Shown in pieces: positions 17,308 to 25,538 of a stretch of 64,000 nt of DNA. The stretch spans positions 11,225-75,224 of the forward strand of contig CAZTPF010000008.1 of the NCBI GenBank assembly GCA_964614655.1. Reading direction: 5' to 3'. Made by a program: the position numbers and the translations under genes. Below the pieces are notes generated by a model. It ran no database searches, was not told where the DNA came from, and was given only the letters and a program-made list of their open reading frames with translations. This DNA is from Casp-actino8 sp964614655 (GTDB lineage Bacteria > Actinomycetota > Acidimicrobiia > Acidimicrobiales > Ilumatobacteraceae). Position 1 is the stretch's first letter. Each line of letters opens with the position of its first letter.

Positions 17308-17538
17308 TCAGGACTCGGCGAGCAGTGCGTCGAGACGCCGGCGTGTCTCGCCCGACGAGAGTTCGTCGAAGAGCGGCCCGGTGGGCCCGGTCGACTTCAG
17401 CTTGCCGAGCATGAACGCCACCGACGGATCGAGTGATGCGTCGGCTGCTGCGACGGTGACGATCACGTCGGCATCGTCGGAACCGCCGACTCGCTCGTCC
17501 TTCTTGCCGAGCACGAGTCGATACTGGACGGCGCTCAC
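17308..17538 (-). CDS. Small SCP2-like (sterol carrier protein type) protein
   Basis: A 76-residue protein. The segment FMLGKLKSTGPTGPLFDELSSGE is described here by its core KLKSTGPTGPLFD, which matches the C-terminal end of actinobacterial SCP2-domain proteins, and the VTVAAADASLDPSVAFM segment before it fits the same fold, but the domain is much shorter than the usual 100-120 residues. It may bind lipid or be a remnant. GTG 17538 overlaps the stop of the upstream amidase gene (GTGA), so the two are translationally coupled. Confidence 0.7.
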   Translation of the reverse strand: MSAVQYRLVLGKKDERVGGSDDADVIVTVAAADASLDPSVAFMLGKLKSTGPTGPLFDELSSGETRRRLDALLAES

Positions 17539-18515
17539 GACGTCACCGCCGACGACGGGTCGACGAGACGGCTCGGCGGCTCGGCGCCGTCGGGCAGGTC
17601 GAGAACGCGGGCGATCCCGGCGAAGAGATCGGTCTCGACCTCGGTCTCGGCCGGACCGCCGACGGTCGATCGGGCGAGAATCCAGTCCTCGTACGGGTAG
17701 ACGTCGGCCAGTTCGTCGTCGCTCAACCCGAACCACCAGGGTTCGTTCGGATCGACCTGAGTGGCGTGGGCGCGCAGGGCGCCGGTACGAGCCCAGAGGA
17801 ACTCGCCGATGTGCAGACGCGTCGTGATCCGATCGTCGTGACTCGGACGCGCCAACCATTTCTCGTCGAATGGCGACGAACCGGTCCGGGCGAGCATCGC
17901 CTCGTGGACGAGAATCATGCGAGTCTTCGACCACACGGTGTAGTACAGCTTCGAAGGCTGGAAGACCGGCCCGGCCCAGGGGTACCACGTGGGATCTCCG
18001 GCCCGTTCGAACGCCAGAACCGACACGTCGTGAACCTTCACGTGATCGGGGTGCGGGTAACCACGCTGATCGTCGTTGTAGGTGATCAGAACTTGGGGCC
18101 GCGTACGTCGAATGACGGTCACGAGTCGGCCGACCGCTTCGTCGAGTTCGGCCCGGTGGAACGAGGCCGGATCGTCGTTGGCCGGCGAGTCGAGCATCCC
18201 CGAATCGCGGTAGCCCAACATCACCACCTCGTCGAAACCGATGATGCGTGCCGACTCGGCGAGTTCACCGGGTCGGATCCGCGCCATGACGTCGCGCTCT
18301 TCTTCGGCGGTGAGTCCGTGAAAGGGTTGGCCGGGTTCGCGCAGACCCGGATTCTGCAGATCGCCTTCTTCGCCACCCGTGCAGCACACGAGAACGGTGC
18401 GCACTCCGGCACGGTGGTACGCGGCGAGCGTGGGAGCGCCTTTCGACGCTTCGTCGTCGGGGTGAGCGTGAACCGTGAGGACGCAGAGGTCGTCCGTCGG
18501 TCGCTTTGCTCGCAT
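17535..18515 (-). CDS. mca: Mycothiol S-conjugate amidase Mca (PIG-L family)
   Basis: A 326-residue zinc-dependent amidase. The N-terminus carries the PIG-L metal motif HAHPDDEASKGA, followed by CCTGGEEGDLQNP and the second metal site in YPHPDHVKVHD. The SKGA and the CTGGE-x-GD-x-x-NP segment are the pattern that separates Mca from MshB. Mca cleaves mycothiol S-conjugates of electrophiles to a mercapturic acid for export, so the organism should make mycothiol. The start at 18515 is 8 bases after TAGCGT on the minus strand. It is coupled to the small SCP2-like gene downstream. Confidence 0.88.
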   Translation of the reverse strand: MRAKRPTDDLCVLTVHAHPDDEASKGAPTLAAYHRAGVRTVLVCCTGGEEGDLQNPGLREPGQPFHGLTAEEERDVMARIRPGELAESARIIGFDEVVMLGYRDSGMLDSPANDDPASFHRAELDEAVGRLVTVIRRTRPQVLITYNDDQRGYPHPDHVKVHDVSVLAFERAGDPTWYPWAGPVFQPSKLYYTVWSKTRMILVHEAMLARTGSSPFDEKWLARPSHDDRITTRLHIGEFLWARTGALRAHATQVDPNEPWWFGLSDDELADVYPYEDWILARSTVGGPAETEVETDLFAGIARVLDLPDGAEPPSRLVDPSSAVTS

Positions 18516-18522
18516 GGACCAC

Positions 18523-18528
18523 ACGCTA
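18523..18528 (-). promoter_or_regulatory. -10 hexamer TAGCGT, leaderless-type promoter of mca
   Basis: On the minus strand the hexamer ends 8 bases before ATG 18515. Confidence 0.55.
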
Positions 18529-18559
18529 CTGCCGACACCAATCGAGCACCGGAGCCCAA

Positions 18560-18565
18560 TAGCGT
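18560..18565 (+). promoter_or_regulatory. -10 hexamer TAGCGT, leaderless-type promoter
   Basis: The hexamer ends 8 bases before GTG 18573; the same hexamer serves the divergent mca gene 32 bases away. Confidence 0.55.
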
Positions 18566-18572
18566 GTCGCTC

Positions 18573-19235
18573 GTGACGTTCGAAGCACGAGTCGGCCGTG
18601 TCGTCCGACGTTCCGCGGTGGCTGTCGCGATCGTGTCGATCGTCGCCTGCTCGTCGGACGGCCGCGAGATGGCGCCTCCCCGCCCCGATCAAGTGCAGAC
18701 CATCATCGACGGCACCACGGCACCGCCCCTGATCGACGGGTCGCTCGAACTTCCCGAGACGGCGGTCGAGATCTTCTCCCTGACCGCGCCGTGGAACGAT
18801 GGTCAGCCGATCCCGACCGATCACACCTGCTCGGGGGACGGCGTGTCACCGCCCCTCGTGTGGTCGGGGGCGCCGATCGAGACCCAGTCGTTCGCGCTGG
18901 TGGTGACCGATCTCGACGCCAACGGGCCGACCGGTGATCCACTCGTGCAGTGGGTGGTCGCCAACATCGACCCCTTCGTGAGCACGCTCGGGACCGGTGG
19001 GGCCGTACCCGGTGCGATCGAGGGTGTGAACGATCTGGGCCGACCCGACGTTCCGATCGTCGGCTGGTCTCCCCCCTGTCCACCGAGTGGCGAGACCCAC
19101 TCGTACTCGTTCACCCTCCACGCTCTCAGCCAGCGGCTCGACCTTCTCGACGGCACACCAGGCGCCGATCTGATCCGCGCCATCGAGCTGTCGTCACTGG
19201 CCTCGGCCGGTCTGACCGGGACCGTCACCAGCTGA
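18573..19235 (+). CDS. PEBP/YbhB-family lipoprotein
   Basis: A 220-residue phosphatidylethanolamine-binding-protein family member. The N-terminus is a lipoprotein signal with lipobox IVAC (Cys26). The PEBP core shows HTCSGDGVSPPLVWSGAP, the anion-binding segment, then FALVVTDLDANGP, VQWVVANIDP and HSYSFTLHALSQ. YbhB/YbcL-type bacterial PEBPs bind phospholipid-like or other anions; function outside the cell is unknown. Start at GTG 18573 is supported by the TAGCGT box 8 bases upstream and by the signal peptide. Confidence 0.87.
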   Translation: MTFEARVGRVVRRSAVAVAIVSIVACSSDGREMAPPRPDQVQTIIDGTTAPPLIDGSLELPETAVEIFSLTAPWNDGQPIPTDHTCSGDGVSPPLVWSGAPIETQSFALVVTDLDANGPTGDPLVQWVVANIDPFVSTLGTGGAVPGAIEGVNDLGRPDVPIVGWSPPCPPSGETHSYSFTLHALSQRLDLLDGTPGADLIRAIELSSLASAGLTGTVTS

Positions 19236-19281
19236 CCACCCTCCGCGTTCGACCGACCACCCCGTGCCACACTGACGGGAG

Positions 19282-21237
19282 ATGATCGGACTCTTCGAAA
19301 CCGACCCGGCGGCCCGTCTCATCGTGGCCGACCCCGTGACCTCGCAGTTGGCGGCGTCGAGCGGAACGGCCCTCGGACGGACACCCTGGGCGGCGGCCAC
19401 CGCCACTCGTCGCACCGAGATCGAACAGGCCTGGTCGAGTCGCGCCACCGAGGGTTTCGACGTCGACTTCGACATCGGCGTCGACGGCACCGTCCGACGG
19501 GCCCGGGTCGTGATGTCCCCGCGTCTCGGCACCGACGGCACCTTGCTCGGCTATCTCGGCACGATGATCGTCGACGACTCCGGCGACGACGTGCGCGACG
19601 TCGTTCGTCGCACACCCGACGTCGTGTTGTCGGTCGACGCCACAGGTCGAGTCACCTTCGCCAACGAATCGACCCGTCGACTCGTCGGCGCGGCCCGCAT
19701 CGACAATCTCGCGTCGACCCTCCACGATCAACTGCCCCGTGCCCTCCTCAGGGGCGATCTCGAACACTGGCGTGGCGAGGTCGTGGTCCGCGACACGCGA
19801 GGCGACACCTCGACCCTCGACTGCACCGTCGTTCCGGCGTCCGACGGCGGATGGACGGCCTGGTGTCGAGACGTCACGTCGTCGGCTCGTCTGCACGCCG
19901 AACTCGCCCATCAGGCGACCCACGACGCGCTGACCGGACTGCCTGCCCGACCGCTGTTCCTTCGTCGGGTCGCCGAGGCGATCGAGCGAGCCCGCATCGA
20001 CGGACATCCGCTCGCTGTTCTCTACGTCGACATCGATCACCTCAAGGTCGTCAACGACACTCTCGGACACGACGACGGCGACGAGTTCATCTCGTTGATC
20101 GGACGTCGTCTAGTGGCGAGCACTCGGCCCGACGACGTGATCGGACGGCTGGGCGGCGACGAGTTCGTGGTGCTCTGCGAACGAGTCGGCGACGAGACCA
20201 GTGCACTCGACCTCGCCGAGCGAATCATCACGGCATCCGCCGAACCCGTGGTACTGCACGGCCATCGCATCGCAACGGGAGTGAGCATCGGTGTGGCCAC
20301 GTGGAAACCGACCGACCGCTCCAGCGGGCCGAACGGTGCGCCACTCGACGTGGCCCTCGAGTTGGTGCGTCGGGCCGACACTGCGATGTACCGCGCCAAG
20401 GCTCGCGGCAAAGGACGTTGCGAATCGTTCACCGACGCCATGAGCCACGAGGCCGAACGGCGCGGCCGCCTACGCCTCGACCTCGAGCGGGCCCTCGCCG
20501 ACCGCCAGTTGCGCCTCGTCTTCCAACCGATCGCCGCCCTGCACACCGGTCGTGTGGAGGCCGCCGAGGCGCTCCTTCGATGGGAGCATCCGACCGATGG
20601 TGTCCTCACCCCGGCCGACTTCGTCGATCTGGCCGAGGAGTCGGGCCTCATCGTTCCGATCGGCGACTGGGTCGTCGACGAAGCCCTACGGGTCCTCGCC
20701 TCGTGGATCGCCGACGGGCGAGCCGACCGGCATTTCCGCGTACACGTGAACGTGTCGGCGCACCAGGTGGTGGACGTCGGTTTCGTCGAAGGGCTGACCG
20801 CGGCCGTGCGGCGTCACGGACTCGTCCCGGCCAATCTCTCGATCGAGTATCCGTCCGTCGTCCTCGACGACGACGAGGCCGCCCGTACTCTTCGTTCTCT
20901 TCACCGACTCGGCTTCGTCCTGACCGTCGACGACTTCGGTGATCGCCGTTCGTCACTGTCGGATCTGCGGAACAGCACTCCTCACTTCGTGAAACTCGCC
21001 GGGTCGTTCGTGCGTCCTCTCGACGTCGACGACCGGGACGACCCGATGGTGCGCGGTCTCGTGCAACTGGCGCACGGTCTCGACGTCTCGGTCATCGCGG
21101 CGTGGGTCGTGTCGGACCACCAGTTGCAGCGACTCCGCGCTCTCGGTTGCGACCACGTGCAGGGATTCCACGTGGCCCGACCCGTGCGGGCCGACGACTT
21201 CGATCCCGCCGCGGTGGCGACGCGCGTCGTCGGGTGA
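19282..21237 (+). CDS. PAS-GGDEF-EAL protein: active-looking diguanylate cyclase with degenerate EAL domain
   Basis: A 651-residue cytosolic signalling protein with no membrane segment. Residues about 1-200 contain one or two PAS-like modules (PDVVLSVDATGRVTFAN near 113). The GGDEF domain follows, with HDALTGLPAR, YVDIDHLKVVND and an intact GGDEF at about 291-295. The EAL domain (about 395-645) keeps the first ExLxR element (EALLRW) but has lost others: DDFGTGYSSL has become DDFGDRRSSL, KID is KLA, and AEGVE is AAWVV, removing the catalytic Glu and metal ligands. I infer cyclic-di-GMP synthesis with an inactive EAL that may bind the nucleotide as sensor. ATG 19282 sits directly after CGGGAG. 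Confidence 0.9.
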   Translation: MIGLFETDPAARLIVADPVTSQLAASSGTALGRTPWAAATATRRTEIEQAWSSRATEGFDVDFDIGVDGTVRRARVVMSPRLGTDGTLLGYLGTMIVDDSGDDVRDVVRRTPDVVLSVDATGRVTFANESTRRLVGAARIDNLASTLHDQLPRALLRGDLEHWRGEVVVRDTRGDTSTLDCTVVPASDGGWTAWCRDVTSSARLHAELAHQATHDALTGLPARPLFLRRVAEAIERARIDGHPLAVLYVDIDHLKVVNDTLGHDDGDEFISLIGRRLVASTRPDDVIGRLGGDEFVVLCERVGDETSALDLAERIITASAEPVVLHGHRIATGVSIGVATWKPTDRSSGPNGAPLDVALELVRRADTAMYRAKARGKGRCESFTDAMSHEAERRGRLRLDLERALADRQLRLVFQPIAALHTGRVEAAEALLRWEHPTDGVLTPADFVDLAEESGLIVPIGDWVVDEALRVLASWIADGRADRHFRVHVNVSAHQVVDVGFVEGLTAAVRRHGLVPANLSIEYPSVVLDDDEAARTLRSLHRLGFVLTVDDFGDRRSSLSDLRNSTPHFVKLAGSFVRPLDVDDRDDPMVRGLVQLAHGLDVSVIAAWVVSDHQLQRLRALGCDHVQGFHVARPVRADDFDPAAVATRVVG

Positions 21238-21246
21238 CCCGACGAA

Positions 21247-22578
21247 TCAGCTGTTGATCGACACTGCGTCGAGGACGTGGGCGAACTTCTGCTCGGCCGC
21301 CGCCCGCCGGGTGGGCACGTGTTCGATCGGCGGATCGCTCGGGCGGTAGCCCTTCAGGATCTGGCGAGCGACCGTCACCTTGTGCACTTCGTCGGGTCCG
21401 TCGTAGATACGAGCCGCACGGGCGGCGCGATACATCGACTCGAGCGGAAGGTCGGTGGTGTAGCCGAGGCTGCCGTGGATCTGGATCGCACGGTCGATCA
21501 CGTTGTAGAGAACCTTGGCCCCCCAGAACTTGATGACGCCGATCTCGACCCGCGCATCGCTGTAGTGCTTGCCGGCCTCGTGCAACTTGTCCATCTTCCA
21601 CGCCGCTTGAAGAGTGAGCAGACGGGCCGCCTGCATCTCGGCGTAGCTCTCGGCGATCCAGTCCTGCACCATCTGCTTCTCGGCCAGGATGCTTCCGTGC
21701 GTGAAGCGTGTGAGCGCGCGCTCGCACAGCATGTCGAAGGCTCGACGGCTCTGGCCGAGCCACCGCATCGCGTGATGAATGCGTCCCGGGCCGAGACGCT
21801 TCTGGGCCAGAGCGAATCCCTGTCCGATTCCCTCGGCGCCACCCACGACGTTGGCGAACGGAACGCGCACGTTGTCGTAGACGATCTCGGCGTGGCCCCC
21901 GGGCTCGCCGGTCCGATGATCGGGTTCGCCCATGGTGGGCACGTCACGGACGATGTTCACCCCGGGAGTCCGGGTGGGGACGATGATCATCGAATAGGCC
22001 TTGTAGGCGCTGGTGTCGGCGTCGCCGGTGCGGGCCATGACGATCAAGAAGTCGCTCACCGAAGCGTTCGACGAGAACCACTTGTGTCCGTTGATCACCC
22101 ACTCGTCGCCATCGCGCATGGCCGTCGTGCTGAGCAACGTCGGATCGGCGCCGGCTCCCGGTTCGGTCATGCTGAAACACGAGCGAAGACGACCGTCGAG
22201 TAGAGGCTGCATCCACGTTTCGCGTTGTTCGGGCGTGCCGCCGACCGCCAACAGTTCGGCGTTGCCGCTGTCGGGGGCGTTGTTGCCGAAGATGCTCGGC
22301 GCGTACCCGCACTGGCCGAGGATCTCGTGCATCAGCCCGAGTTTCACCTGACCGAATCCGAGTCCGCCCATGTCGGGCGGTAGGTGGGCGGCCCAGAGGC
22401 CGCGCTTTCTCACTTCGTCCTTCAACGGCTGAGTGAGGGTTGCGAACTTCTCGCGGCCGCCCGGCGCGCGCCAGACGTCGGCGAGTGTTTCGAGCGGAAT
22501 GATCTCGTCACGCACGAACTCGCGCATCCACGCCAACTTCTCTTCGAACTCGGGCTCGGTTTCGAAATCCCAGGCCAT
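21247..22578 (-). CDS. Acyl-CoA dehydrogenase (ACAD10/11-like)
   Basis: A 443-residue FAD-dependent acyl-CoA dehydrogenase. Seen: CFSMTEPGAGADPTLL with the flavin-contact residues, INGHKWFSSNASVSD, GFALAQKRLGPGRIHHAMRW, and the C-terminal IHGSLGYTTDLPLE and YDGPDEVHKVTVARQIL. The last motif, with Asp in the YEGT position, is typical of ACAD10/11-type enzymes that use long or hydroxylated substrates. Start at ATG 22578 is set by the GGGGGAG ribosome-binding site; longer in-frame extensions lack similarity. It is not near a regulon operator and is monocistronic, converging on the GGDEF gene. Confidence 0.92.
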   Translation of the reverse strand: MAWDFETEPEFEEKLAWMREFVRDEIIPLETLADVWRAPGGREKFATLTQPLKDEVRKRGLWAAHLPPDMGGLGFGQVKLGLMHEILGQCGYAPSIFGNNAPDSGNAELLAVGGTPEQRETWMQPLLDGRLRSCFSMTEPGAGADPTLLSTTAMRDGDEWVINGHKWFSSNASVSDFLIVMARTGDADTSAYKAYSMIIVPTRTPGVNIVRDVPTMGEPDHRTGEPGGHAEIVYDNVRVPFANVVGGAEGIGQGFALAQKRLGPGRIHHAMRWLGQSRRAFDMLCERALTRFTHGSILAEKQMVQDWIAESYAEMQAARLLTLQAAWKMDKLHEAGKHYSDARVEIGVIKFWGAKVLYNVIDRAIQIHGSLGYTTDLPLESMYRAARAARIYDGPDEVHKVTVARQILKGYRPSDPPIEHVPTRRAAAEQKFAHVLDAVSINS

Positions 22579-22685
22579 GCACTCCCCCTTCGCGCTGTGG
22601 CGGACAACCGTCCCCCGACCGTTCCGACCGTAGCAATCAGGGATACCGTCTCTCGTACGGTGAACACCGACCCCCATCACCCGTC

Positions 22686-23540
22686 ATGTCCGAGTTCCCC
22701 CCTCCCGCCGTCGCCCACTGCACACGCCATCCCGACCGGGTGACCGGCCGCTCGTGCACTCGCTGCGGAAGGCCGGCGTGCGGAGAATGCCTCGTCCAGG
22801 CGTCGGTCGGAAGTCAGTGCATCGACTGCGTCCGCCGTTCTCGGCCGTCCGCATCCACTCGTGTTCGCTACTGGAACGCCCGCCAGTCGATCCTCGTGAC
22901 CCTTGCGCTCATCGTGATCAACGTCGGCGTCTTCTTCTGGGTGGTGACCGGAGACGTGGGCGCCGCCGGCTTCGGCAGTCAGATCTCCGAGCGCGAGTTC
23001 CAACTCGGATTGAACAAGTTCATCCTGCAGATCACCGACGAGTGGTACCGACTCGTGACGGCCGGCTTTCTCCACTTCGGGATCCTCCACATCGGGATGA
23101 ACATGTGGCTGCTGTATCAGCTCGGGCAGATGCTCGAACCTCCCCTCGGACGCGTGCGCTTCGGACTTCTGTACATGGCGTCACTGCTCGGGGGTTCGCT
23201 CGGTGCTCTCGTGATCCAAGCCGACCGGGGTGGGCTCCACGGTGGCGCGTCGGGTGCCGTCTTCGGTCTGATGGCCGCCGCCGCCATCGGCATGCAGCGT
23301 CGGGGGGTGAACGTCTTCCAGACCGGTATCGGCGCCCTCCTCGTGATCAACCTCGTGTTGACGTTCACGATTCCGGGAATCTCGATCGGTGGTCACGTCG
23401 GCGGTGCGGTGGCCGGCGCGCTGTGCGGAGTCGTGATGCTCGCTCCGTCCTGGAAACCGGTGCCCGTCTGGGCCACCTACGTCGCTCCCCTGGCCGTCGC
23501 CGTGGGCGCAGTCGTGACGAGCGTGCAAGTCGTCGGCTGA
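22686..23540 (+). CDS. Rhomboid intramembrane serine protease with N-terminal zinc finger
   Basis: A 284-residue protein. Residues about 9-50 hold a B-box-like zinc finger (CTRHPDRV, CTRCGRPACGECL, CIDCVRR). After one membrane helix, the rhomboid domain shows HFGILHIGMNMWLLY, LLYMASLLGGSLGAL, the nucleophile Ser in HGGASGAVFGL and the catalytic His in GGHVGGAVAGAL. It should cleave transmembrane substrates inside the membrane. The fusion of an N-terminal zinc finger is common in actinobacterial rhomboids. A TACGGT hexamer lies 25 bases before the ATG, so a short leader is expected. Confidence 0.92.
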   Translation: MSEFPPPAVAHCTRHPDRVTGRSCTRCGRPACGECLVQASVGSQCIDCVRRSRPSASTRVRYWNARQSILVTLALIVINVGVFFWVVTGDVGAAGFGSQISEREFQLGLNKFILQITDEWYRLVTAGFLHFGILHIGMNMWLLYQLGQMLEPPLGRVRFGLLYMASLLGGSLGALVIQADRGGLHGGASGAVFGLMAAAAIGMQRRGVNVFQTGIGALLVINLVLTFTIPGISIGGHVGGAVAGALCGVVMLAPSWKPVPVWATYVAPLAVAVGAVVTSVQVVG

Positions 23541-23622
23541 CACTCGGTCGCGTCACCCCCTCGTGCCACACCCCACCCCTACTCTCGACACGACTTCCCC
23601 GTTCCTCACGAACGGAGCTCCC

Positions 23623-24018
23623 ATGAGCATTCACCAGCCCCTGCGCGCCGGCGTCGACCCGTTGGTCGATCCGCGTGACGTCGCCGACCTGGCGGCGACT
23701 CTCATGTCGCCTCGCGACCGACTGCTGATCTTTCTCGTCGACCCTCGTCTCGTCGGGTCGGTGAGCGTGGCGGTCGATCTCCCCCACGAAAGCGTCGCCG
23801 ACCTGTTCGCACTCGTTCACGAGGCCACCCTCGGTACCGATCTTCGCGGTCTCGTCCTCGCCGAGCGCACCCCGCAACCCCTCGATCTGACCGATCCGAT
23901 CGTCGCCGAGGTACTCGATGCGCCTCGCCACGGACTCCGTCTCGACGCCTGGGTTCGCTTCGACTCGACGTCAGCGCACGACGTGTGGCCGCTGATCGGT
24001 CCTGACGCGATGTCGTAA
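23623..24018 (+). CDS. Hypothetical protein
   Basis: A 131-residue acidic soluble protein that I do not recognise. It has DPLVDPRDVADLAATLMSPRDRLL near the N-terminus and short alternating strands and helices (LLIFLVDPRLVGSVSVAVD), without signal peptide, membrane helix or known motif. ATG 23623 follows CGGAGCTC, a plausible ribosome-binding site, and a TACTCT hexamer lies 39 bases upstream. Its last 48 bases overlap the converging DUF4031 gene. An upstream in-frame start at 23563 is possible but would precede the promoter. Confidence 0.6.
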   Translation: MSIHQPLRAGVDPLVDPRDVADLAATLMSPRDRLLIFLVDPRLVGSVSVAVDLPHESVADLFALVHEATLGTDLRGLVLAERTPQPLDLTDPIVAEVLDAPRHGLRLDAWVRFDSTSAHDVWPLIGPDAMS

Positions 24019-24255
24019 TCCGGACTCGCGCAGGATCCGCACCAATTCGCGACTCGTCACTTCTCGAGCCCCGGCTTCCACGGCACGTACTCGGTAATCG
24101 TCGGGAAGGTCGTAGTGATCGGCGTGGAACGCACGGTGAGACATTCCGAGTCCGGCTGCGAAATCGTGCAGTTCGTCGAGACTGGTGTCGCTCACCAGGT
24201 GGCACCAGCGTCGTTCACGGAACCACCAGTGCGAACCGTCGACGTAGAGAGTCAG
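23971..24255 (-). CDS. DUF4031 protein with probable CTG start
   Basis: A 94-residue DUF4031 protein of unknown function. The family begins Met-Thr-x-Tyr-x-Asp; here that position reads CTG-Thr-Leu-Tyr-Val-Asp at 24255, followed by the conserved RRWCHLVSDTSLDELHDFA, HADHYDLPDDYR and SRELVRILRESGLRH. No ATG, GTG or TTG exists in frame upstream; the nearest downstream GTG (24195) would delete the first conserved strand. The CTG overlaps the stop of the 39-codon gene upstream as CTGA, in the place where coupled genes here use ATGA or GTGA. A single-base sequence error (ATG read as CTG) is the alternative. Confidence 0.75.
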   Translation of the reverse strand: MTLYVDGSHWWFRERRWCHLVSDTSLDELHDFAAGLGMSHRAFHADHYDLPDDYRVRAVEAGAREVTSRELVRILRESGLRHRVRTDQRPHVVR

Positions 24256-24371
24256 CGGCGACGCTCCGGACGAACACGAACCGGAATGGGCTTCGGACGG
24301 CCGCCGAGCACTCGTGCGCCCACGCCGATTCCGACGGCGGTCGCCACGATGGTCACGATCCAGGAAGCCAC
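24252..24371 (-). CDS. 39-residue single-pass membrane microprotein
   Basis: GTG 24371 to TGA 24252-24254. The product has one predicted membrane helix (WIVTIVATAVGIGVGARVL, residues 4-22) and a short basic tail (GGRPKPIPVRVRPERRR). It is supported by a TAGGTT -10 hexamer ending exactly 7 bases before the GTG, the same spacing as at ten other starts in this window, and by the 4-base overlap with the DUF4031 gene. Function unknown; a membrane anchor or regulator for the DUF4031 protein is one possibility. Confidence 0.65.
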   Translation of the reverse strand: MASWIVTIVATAVGIGVGARVLGGRPKPIPVRVRPERRR

Positions 24372-24377
24372 GATCTC

Positions 24378-24383
24378 AACCTA
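24378..24383 (-). promoter_or_regulatory. -10 hexamer TAGGTT, leaderless promoter
   Basis: On the minus strand the hexamer ends 7 bases before GTG 24371. Confidence 0.55.
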
Positions 24384-24461
24384 CTCGTCCGCTCGCAGCA
24401 TGACGTGGCGGACACGAAAAAGTCGCGCCAACACCGTCGATCTCAGTGTGCACAACCGATT

Positions 24462-24683
24462 TCAGTGCGCGCAGCCACACCCTGAACCGCATCCGCCACC
24501 CGAGCGGGGGGCGGGGGCCGAGGGCGCCGGTACGCCTGCACCCACCGACGCGAACACCGACAGGAGCCGAACGGCGTTCGGATGACCGTCAGGGCACGTT
24601 GCCGGATCGTTGGCCGCCGACATCGAACGACGCTCGTCGAAGGTGACATCGCAGGTCTTGCAGCGGAACTCGTACACGGGCAT
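24462..24683 (-). CDS. FmdB-family zinc-ribbon protein
   Basis: A 73-residue protein with the FmdB-type N-terminus MPVYEFRCKTCDVTFDERR and a second metal pair (CPDGH), followed by a low-complexity Ala/Pro stretch and a glycine-cysteine-rich tail (SGGGCGSGCGCAH). FmdB proteins are small zinc-binding putative regulators. The Gly/Cys/His tail is common in actinobacterial versions and could bind a further metal ion. TACACT on the minus strand (24691-24696) ends 8 bases before the ATG, suggesting a leaderless message. Confidence 0.85.
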   Translation of the reverse strand: MPVYEFRCKTCDVTFDERRSMSAANDPATCPDGHPNAVRLLSVFASVGAGVPAPSAPAPRSGGGCGSGCGCAH

Positions 24684-24690
24684 GGACCCG

Positions 24691-24696
24691 AGTGTA
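24691..24696 (-). promoter_or_regulatory. -10 hexamer TACACT, leaderless-type promoter
   Basis: On the minus strand the hexamer ends 8 bases before the FmdB ATG at 24683. Confidence 0.5.
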
Positions 24697-24715
24697 GATC
24701 TGGTTGACTGGTTTC

Positions 24716-24994
24716 GTGAGTTCGACCGAGATCCGCCCCGACGTCGAACTCGACGATCTCACCGAAACCGGTGAACCCACCCGAGCTCACATCGTGAAGG
24801 TCGGCCCGGGCGAGAACGCAGCGGCCAAGATCCTGGAGGCCCGGGTGACCGGCACCCCGGTCGAGGCTTTGTGCGGCTACGTCTGGGTTCCGTCTCGCGA
24901 CCCGAAGCGACTGCCGGTGTGCGAAGAGTGCAAGAACGTCTACGAGATGTACCGGGCGTTCAACGACGGTTTGCGCGACACCCCGGGCGACTGA
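24716..24994 (+). CDS. DUF3039 family protein
   Basis: A 92-residue protein of the actinobacterial DUF3039 family. Seen: the conserved HIVKVGPGENAAAKILEARVTG (core KVGPGENAAAKI), PVEALCGYVWVPSRDPKRLPVCEECKN with a CxxC pair that probably binds zinc, and EMYRAFNDGLRD. Function is unknown. Start GTG 24716 gives the family length; the TTG at 24704 would add four residues. It diverges from the fmdB-like gene and is followed 18 bases later by a Nudix gene. Confidence 0.8.
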   Translation: MSSTEIRPDVELDDLTETGEPTRAHIVKVGPGENAAAKILEARVTGTPVEALCGYVWVPSRDPKRLPVCEECKNVYEMYRAFNDGLRDTPGD

Positions 24995-25012
24995 CCGCTG
25001 CGACCCGACGAC

Positions 25013-25498
25013 GTGAACGATCGACTTCGGATCCGTCCGGCCGTCCGGGCCGTCGTGCTCAGCCCCCGGCCGTCGATCCTGCTCGTTCGCTTCGAGTTCC
25101 CGGCCGGAACTCGATGGGCCCTCCCCGGCGGCGGCCTCGAACCCGGCGAGACCCACGTGGACGCGCTTCGGCGCGAACTGCACGAAGAGGTAGGCCTGGT
25201 CGACCACGAGATCGGCCCCCACATCTGGACGCGTGAACATCACTTCCCGTTTCTCGACGGCAACTGGGACGGTCAACGCGAGCACATCCACCTCGTCACC
25301 ATCGATCACGAGCCAGCACCCCGACCCGCCCTGTCGTGGGAGCAATTGCGCAACGAGTACCTCCACGAGATCCGATGGTGGTCGGCCGACGAACTGAAGG
25401 TGTCCGATGCCCACTTCGTCCCGGCCGACCTGTCGACACTCCTCGACGACCTCGTCGACAACGGGCCACCCTCGACGCCCGTGGACGTTCGTCCGTAA
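25013..25498 (+). CDS. Nudix hydrolase
   Basis: A 161-residue Nudix protein. The Nudix box reads GGGLEPGETHVDALRRELHEEVG (core GETHVDALRREL-x-EEVG, about residues 39-61), with all metal-binding glutamates present. It lacks the zinc motif and SQPWPFP of NudC, so its substrate is a different nucleoside diphosphate derivative that cannot be assigned. GTG start, 18 bases after the DUF3039 gene, probably cotranscribed. Confidence 0.88.
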   Translation: MNDRLRIRPAVRAVVLSPRPSILLVRFEFPAGTRWALPGGGLEPGETHVDALRRELHEEVGLVDHEIGPHIWTREHHFPFLDGNWDGQREHIHLVTIDHEPAPRPALSWEQLRNEYLHEIRWWSADELKVSDAHFVPADLSTLLDDLVDNGPPSTPVDVRP

Positions 25499-25526
25499 CC
25501 GTTGGTGCGTGACCGGCCCCGACTCG

Positions 25527-25532
25527 TAGAGT
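25527..25532 (+). promoter_or_regulatory. -10 hexamer TAGAGT, leaderless promoter
   Basis: The hexamer ends exactly 7 bases before GTG 25539. Confidence 0.6.
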
Positions 25533-25538
25533 CGCTCC

